A stretch of DNA of 64,000 bases. It comes from Candidatus Bathyarchaeota archaeon. GTDB taxonomy: Archaea > Thermoproteota > Bathyarchaeia > Bathyarchaeales > Bathycorpusculaceae. Each line of letters opens with the position of its first letter. Position 1 is the first letter of the stretch. Positions 60,706 through 64,000 of the stretch are shown here, in pieces. The DNA is taken from assembly GCA_026014735.1 (NCBI GenBank), contig JAOZHT010000002.1:248001-312000 (forward strand). Direction: 5' to 3'. Both the position numbers and the translations under genes were made by a program. Under the pieces are notes generated by a model. It ran no database searches, was not told where the DNA came from, and saw nothing but the letters and a program-made list of their open reading frames with translations.

Positions 60706-60756
60706 GCTGAGCCTATAAATAAGGGGGTATAGAGAAAAAAACGCACGTCAGCGCAG
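60706..60756 (+). repeat. TATA/G-run repeat, copy C
   Basis: GCTGAGCCTATAAATAA then GGGGGTATAGAG, an A run and CGCACGTCAGCGC. The first half matches copy A, and the AGAGA / CGCACGT / AGC half matches copy B. It points towards prefoldin beta, whose TTG start is 160 bp away. The flanking gene-free stretch 60540-60880 is C/A-rich with repeated CAGAC and GCAGA words, like the sequence around copies A and B. Confidence 0.5.
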
Positions 60757-60880
60757 ATTTCCCCAATCGCCTCCACAGACAACCCAGAGCCAACCCAAGC
60801 GCCCAGACGCCAACAGCCAAAAACAGTTCGGAAATCCTTAATATATGCGGTATTCATTTCTGTGCTGGAAGGAATAAACA

Positions 60881-61255
60881 TTGAGTGACGATATATCCAG
60901 ATTACCACCTAACGTTCAAGAGAGACTGCTACGGCTCCAGCAGCTCCAGCAAACCCTGCAGACCATCATGGCGCAGAAGCAGCAGGTTGAAATGGAGAAA
61001 AACGAGGTAGAGCAAACCCTCGCTGAACTCACCAAAACCGCAGACGACGCCAACATCTACAAAGCCATCGGCTCACTGTTGGTGAAAGCAGACAAAGCCA
61101 AAGTCACCGAAGACCTAAACGAGCGCAAAGAGCTTCTGGGAACCCGCAGCACCGTCATTGCACGGCAAGAGGAACGCATAAAAAGCCAGGTTAAAGAAGC
61201 CCAAACTAAACTCCAAGAAGACCTCAGCCCAGTTTCAGGTCAACCCCTATCCTAA
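60881..61255 (+). CDS. pfdB: Prefoldin beta subunit
   Basis: The 124-residue protein is two coiled-coil helices joined by a beta hairpin: LPPNVQERLLRLQQLQQTLQ, KNEVEQTLAELTKTADDANI, YKAIGSLLVKADKAKVTEDL and RQEERIKSQVKEAQTKLQED. Prefoldin delivers unfolded proteins to the thermosome (48.3 kb). Start is TTG at 60881. DUF3194 follows at once, as in many archaea. Confidence 0.92.
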   Translation: MSDDISRLPPNVQERLLRLQQLQQTLQTIMAQKQQVEMEKNEVEQTLAELTKTADDANIYKAIGSLLVKADKAKVTEDLNERKELLGTRSTVIARQEERIKSQVKEAQTKLQEDLSPVSGQPLS

Positions 61256-61268
61256 ACTGGATGTATGC

Positions 61269-61559
61269 TTGATGGTTGAACTGGGCTTTCCAGAGTTAAC
61301 CATCGAGCAAATCGAACTTTTATGCCAAACCGCCGAAGCAGCAGCCCAAAAATTCATCACTGGCAAGGTCTCGGGCAAAAACATCCAACGCCTCGACATC
61401 AGCGTGGAAGCCGATGGAGCTAAACCCGTCAACGTCACCGTCGAAATTGACCTGCAACTTGACAAAACCGCAGGCGACATAGACGCGGAAACGTTGGTTA
61501 AGCAAGCCACTGATGAAGCACATAGGGCAGTAGAGAATTTTCTGAGAAAACTAACATGA
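61269..61559 (+). CDS. DUF3194 family protein
   Basis: The 96-residue protein (LTIEQIELLCQTAEAAAQKF; KNIQRLDISVEADGAKPVNV; TVEIDLQL) matches DUF3194, a small archaeal family nearly always next to prefoldin beta. Start is TTG 61269 or ATG 61272. Its stop overlaps the next start as ATGA. Function is unknown. Confidence 0.8.
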   Translation: MMVELGFPELTIEQIELLCQTAEAAAQKFITGKVSGKNIQRLDISVEADGAKPVNVTVEIDLQLDKTAGDIDAETLVKQATDEAHRAVENFLRKLT

Positions 61560-62551
61560 GCTTCCAAGACATCGTCAAACTCCTCGAGGAAACAAAGGCA
61601 GGGTTTGTGCTGCTGCTTTGTCACCGCAGCGCAGACGCAGACGCCATCTGCTCAGCGTATGGCTTGCAGGGACTGCTTAAGCGGTTTTTGCCCAACGTCG
61701 TTGTGGAGATTGGTTGTCCCCAAGGCATCAATAAGCCCGCCAAGACGCTGCTGGAGAATATGCCTATAACGGTGAACTTGAAACCCAACATTGAATCAGC
61801 CGAAGCCATCATGCTCGTGGACATGAACACCATCGAGCAACTCGACGAAGTCGCAGCAGTAATCAAGAAGTCACCTGCCCCCAAACTCATCGTTGACCAC
61901 CATGCACCAAGCCAGGAAACCCTCCAAATCTGCAAGGTCTGCATCATCGACGAGAAAGCCGCCGCAAACTGCGAACTCACCTATCGCCTCTACGAGCAAG
62001 CCAACGTAAAACCCACCCATAACGAAGCCAAAGCCCTCTTCATCGGCATCGCCTTTGACACACGCCACTTCGCCCTAGCCAATTCCCCCACGTTTGAAGT
62101 CATCGCCAAACTGGTTGTGGAAGGCATCGACGCCCAGCAGACACTGGCAACCTTCGCCTTACCCATCGAACCCTCCGAACGAGTCGCCAAACTCAAAGCA
62201 GCCAAACGCGCAAAAATGGTAAAAGTCGAAGGCTGGATAGTGGCGCTTTCCCACGTCAGCGCGTTTCAGGCGCCAGCAGCCAAGGCACTGGTGGATTTGG
62301 GAGCACATATGGCAGCGGTTGCAGGCAAAAAAAACGGGAAACTTGAAATCAGCCTGCGCAGCACACGCCAATTCCAAGAGGGCACAGGAGTGCATTTGGG
62401 CGTGGACATTGCCACTCCGCTAGGCGAGTACCTCTCAGGTGTTGGCGGTGGACACGCGATGGCGGCTGGGGTGAGCGGCAAGGGTGAAATCCAGGATGCG
62501 CTCAAGCAGTGCCTGAAGCTTTTGAAGAAGAAAATGGTTAAACCCGAGTAG
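61556..62551 (+). CDS. DHH/DHHA1 family phosphoesterase
   Basis: The 331-residue protein has the DHH metal-site motifs: LLLCHRSADADAICSAYGL (motif I), AIMLVDMNTIEQL (II), KLIVDHHAPSQETLQIC (III, DHH) and the fourth Asp in GIAFDTRHF. The C-terminal DHHA1 domain ends with GVGGGHAMAAGVSG. It is related to nanoRNase/pAp phosphatase and archaeal GAN proteins; the substrate is probably short RNA or a nucleotide. It overlaps DUF3194 by 4 nt. Confidence 0.88.
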   Translation: MSFQDIVKLLEETKAGFVLLLCHRSADADAICSAYGLQGLLKRFLPNVVVEIGCPQGINKPAKTLLENMPITVNLKPNIESAEAIMLVDMNTIEQLDEVAAVIKKSPAPKLIVDHHAPSQETLQICKVCIIDEKAAANCELTYRLYEQANVKPTHNEAKALFIGIAFDTRHFALANSPTFEVIAKLVVEGIDAQQTLATFALPIEPSERVAKLKAAKRAKMVKVEGWIVALSHVSAFQAPAAKALVDLGAHMAAVAGKKNGKLEISLRSTRQFQEGTGVHLGVDIATPLGEYLSGVGGGHAMAAGVSGKGEIQDALKQCLKLLKKKMVKPE

Positions 62552-62703
62552 CATCAGCCCAAAGTAGCGATTAATGCTGTTTAGAGGGTTTAGTTATGTA
62601 TAGAGGGTTTAACGGAAATGCTTATTTAAGGTTAAAACTTATGAACTGAAAACCCCAAAACTGGGTAGCTACGCTTAAATTCAAACAACCACGCTTAAGG
62701 TGG

Positions 62704-63564
62704 ATGGGCACACAAATGGCTATAATCGAAACTAGAAACCTCACATACACCTATCCAGGAGCATCCAAACCCTCAATCAGCGATGTATCCATCAAGGTGG
62801 AGAAAGGAGAGTTTGTGCTCATAACCGGCCCCAGCGGCTGCGGCAAAACCACGCTTTGCCGAACCTTCAACGGGTTAGTGCCGCATTTCTACAAGGGCGA
62901 AATCAAAGGCGAAATCACTGTGGCAGGCATAAACACCCTAGACCACCACACCTACGAACTCGCCAAACACGTTGGGTTAGTTTTCCAGAACCCCGAAAAC
63001 CAGCTATTCGCATTATCCATCGAAAAAGACGTTGCATTCGGCCTTGAAAACGTAAGTTTGCCCCGTGCAGAGATGCGCAAGAAAGTGGATTGGGCACTAA
63101 ACCAAACAGGCATCTATGACATCCGCGAACGCAGCCCTCATGAAATCAGTGGGGGACAGCAGCAGCGGGTGGCGATTGCAGCGGTTTTAGCGATGGAACC
63201 CGACATCATTGTGCTTGATGAACCCACTTCTTTTCTGGATCCGCTGAGCGCCGAAAAAATCTTCGAAGTCATCTACCGCCTCAACAAGGAACAGGGCATA
63301 ACCGTGATTCTAGTCGAGCACCGCCTGGATTTAACCGCCAAATACACCGACCACCTCATCGTTATGGATCAGGGCACAGTGCGCTTAGAAGGTGACCCCA
63401 GACAGATTCTAAGCAACGAGGAAACAAGACTAATCGGCGTAGGCATCCCGAAAGCCACGCTGCTCTACCAGATGCTGCGCAAAGAAGGCTGGAACCTAAG
63501 CGACAAAACACCGCTGTCAAGCGAGGAACTGGCAGATCAACTTTTGGAGGCGCTATCGCCCTGA
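62704..63564 (+). CDS. ecfA1: ECF transporter ATPase 1 (EcfA1/CbiO-like)
   Basis: The 286-residue ABC ATPase has Walker A ITGPSGCGKTTLCRTFNGLV, Q-loop VFQNPENQLFALSIEKDVAF (the EcfA form), signature ISGGQQQRVAIAA, Walker B IIVLDEPTSFLDP and the switch His in VILVEHRLDL. It energises vitamin or metal uptake with EcfA2 and an EcfT protein. A TATA-like CTTAAATTC at about 62675-62683 suggests a leaderless mRNA from ATG 62704; ATG 62716 is possible. Confidence 0.9.
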   Translation: MGTQMAIIETRNLTYTYPGASKPSISDVSIKVEKGEFVLITGPSGCGKTTLCRTFNGLVPHFYKGEIKGEITVAGINTLDHHTYELAKHVGLVFQNPENQLFALSIEKDVAFGLENVSLPRAEMRKKVDWALNQTGIYDIRERSPHEISGGQQQRVAIAAVLAMEPDIIVLDEPTSFLDPLSAEKIFEVIYRLNKEQGITVILVEHRLDLTAKYTDHLIVMDQGTVRLEGDPRQILSNEETRLIGVGIPKATLLYQMLRKEGWNLSDKTPLSSEELADQLLEALSP

Positions 63565-64000
63565 TAGAAGCCCAAAACGTCCACTACAGCTACCCCAGCA
63601 AAGTCGAAGCCCTAAAAGGCGTCACACTCACAGTAAAAGACGGAGAATTCGTCGCCATCATGGGGCAGAACGGCGCAGGCAAATCCACCTTCGTTAAACA
63701 CTTCAATGGCCTGCTTAAGCCCTCATCGGGCACAGTCAAAATCGATTGGGTAGAAACCACCAAATCCTCCGTGGCATCGCTGGCACGCAACGTGGGCTTT
63801 GTCTTCCAAAACCCCGATCATCAACTCTTCAGCGAAACCGTCGAGGAAGAAATCAGTTTCGCCCTCAAAAACTTCGGCTTCGACACAAAAGTCATCGAAG
63901 ACCGCGTAACATGGGCACTCAACCTGCTCTCGCTCAGCCAGTACCGCAAGACCTCACCGTTTCTGCTCAGCGGCGGCGAACGCAAACGAGTAGCATTGGC
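63561..64000 (+). CDS. ecfA2: ECF transporter ATPase 2, cut by window end; apparent CTG start
   Basis: The partial protein has IEAQNVHYSYPSKVEALKGV, Walker A IMGQNGAGKSTFVKHFNGLL, Q-loop VFQNPDHQLFSETVEEEISF and the signature LLSGGERKRVALA at the window edge. No ATG/GTG/TTG lies in frame before the conserved N-terminus. CTG 63561, 10 nt after GGAGG (63546-63550) and overlapping the EcfA1 stop as CTGA, is the most likely start; ATA 63564 is the alternative. Confidence 0.88.
   Translation, partial: MIEAQNVHYSYPSKVEALKGVTLTVKDGEFVAIMGQNGAGKSTFVKHFNGLLKPSSGTVKIDWVETTKSSVASLARNVGFVFQNPDHQLFSETVEEEISFALKNFGFDTKVIEDRVTWALNLLSLSQYRKTSPFLLSGGERKRVAL

Noticed and set aside
1-64000. CRISPR arrays, rRNA genes, insertion sequences
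   Set aside because: No regularly spaced direct repeats, rRNA sequence, transposase or integrase was seen.

Overview
The window is archaeal. It carries a proteasome alpha / SBDS / exosome (Rrp4, Rrp41, Rrp42) / eL43 / Pcc1 operon, a group II chaperonin, prefoldin beta, a family B DNA polymerase, RadB, an XPD-type helicase, CDP-archaeol synthase, an AglB oligosaccharyltransferase and an archaeal-type thymidylate synthase. GC content is moderate, TATA boxes are evident, GGAGGTGA-like ribosome binding sites precede many genes and TTG/GTG starts are common. Gene content and the many signal-peptide/stalk/membrane-anchor proteins fit a TACK archaeon, most likely a Bathyarchaeia-like lineage; that placement is inference.

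Layout. 0-1.3 kb: envelope proteins and a winged-helix membrane regulator. 1.3-3.7 kb: an AT-rich accessory island with an unknown 361-residue protein divergent from an antitoxin-like/PIN pair. 3.9-8.3 kb: the exosome operon on the minus strand, flanked by inward-facing copies of a short TATA/G-run repeat. 8.4-16.3 kb: surface proteins, including tandem paralogues with identical 14-nt overlaps; three promoters here share a TTGAC-N8-GTCAA inverted repeat. A tRNA 3' fragment lies at 9.94 kb. 16.4-20 kb: DUF488, DUF4062, an NSUN-type RNA methyltransferase and two very small genes. 20-36.9 kb: DNA polymerase B, N-glycosylation genes (GlcNAc-1-P transferase family, AglB, GT2, an OST3/OST6/OSTC-like subunit), topoisomerase IA, CarS, RadB, a RuvC-like fold protein, a Clp1-type kinase, an XPD-like helicase and endonuclease III. 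37-48 kb: surface sugar and beta-helix proteins, MoeA, DUF2096, PAS, MBL-rhodanese, ThyA and a large secreted protein. 48-51.5 kb: thermosome with a palindromic operator, hemerythrin and a Cys-rich four-helix protein. 51.7-56.3 kb: a GH130 / GT4 / toroid / CBS / GH130 carbohydrate cluster. 56-60.5 kb: Sua5, GNAT, a possible proteasome-chaperone-like protein and secreted proteins. 60.7-64 kb: prefoldin beta / DUF3194 / DHH, and two ECF transporter ATPases, the second cut by the window end.

Three signals stand out. First, several genes only reach full length, or recover a signal peptide, if translation begins at ATA, ACG or CTG placed 6-10 nt after a good ribosome binding site (46271, 51460, 53911, 63561, possibly 36238). 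Second, the exosome operon is separated from prefoldin beta/DUF3194, and all the edges concerned carry the same short repeat. Third, the GH130 cluster looks like a self-contained mannoside synthesis/phosphorolysis system. All functional statements come from reading the sequence and family knowledge; no searches were run.
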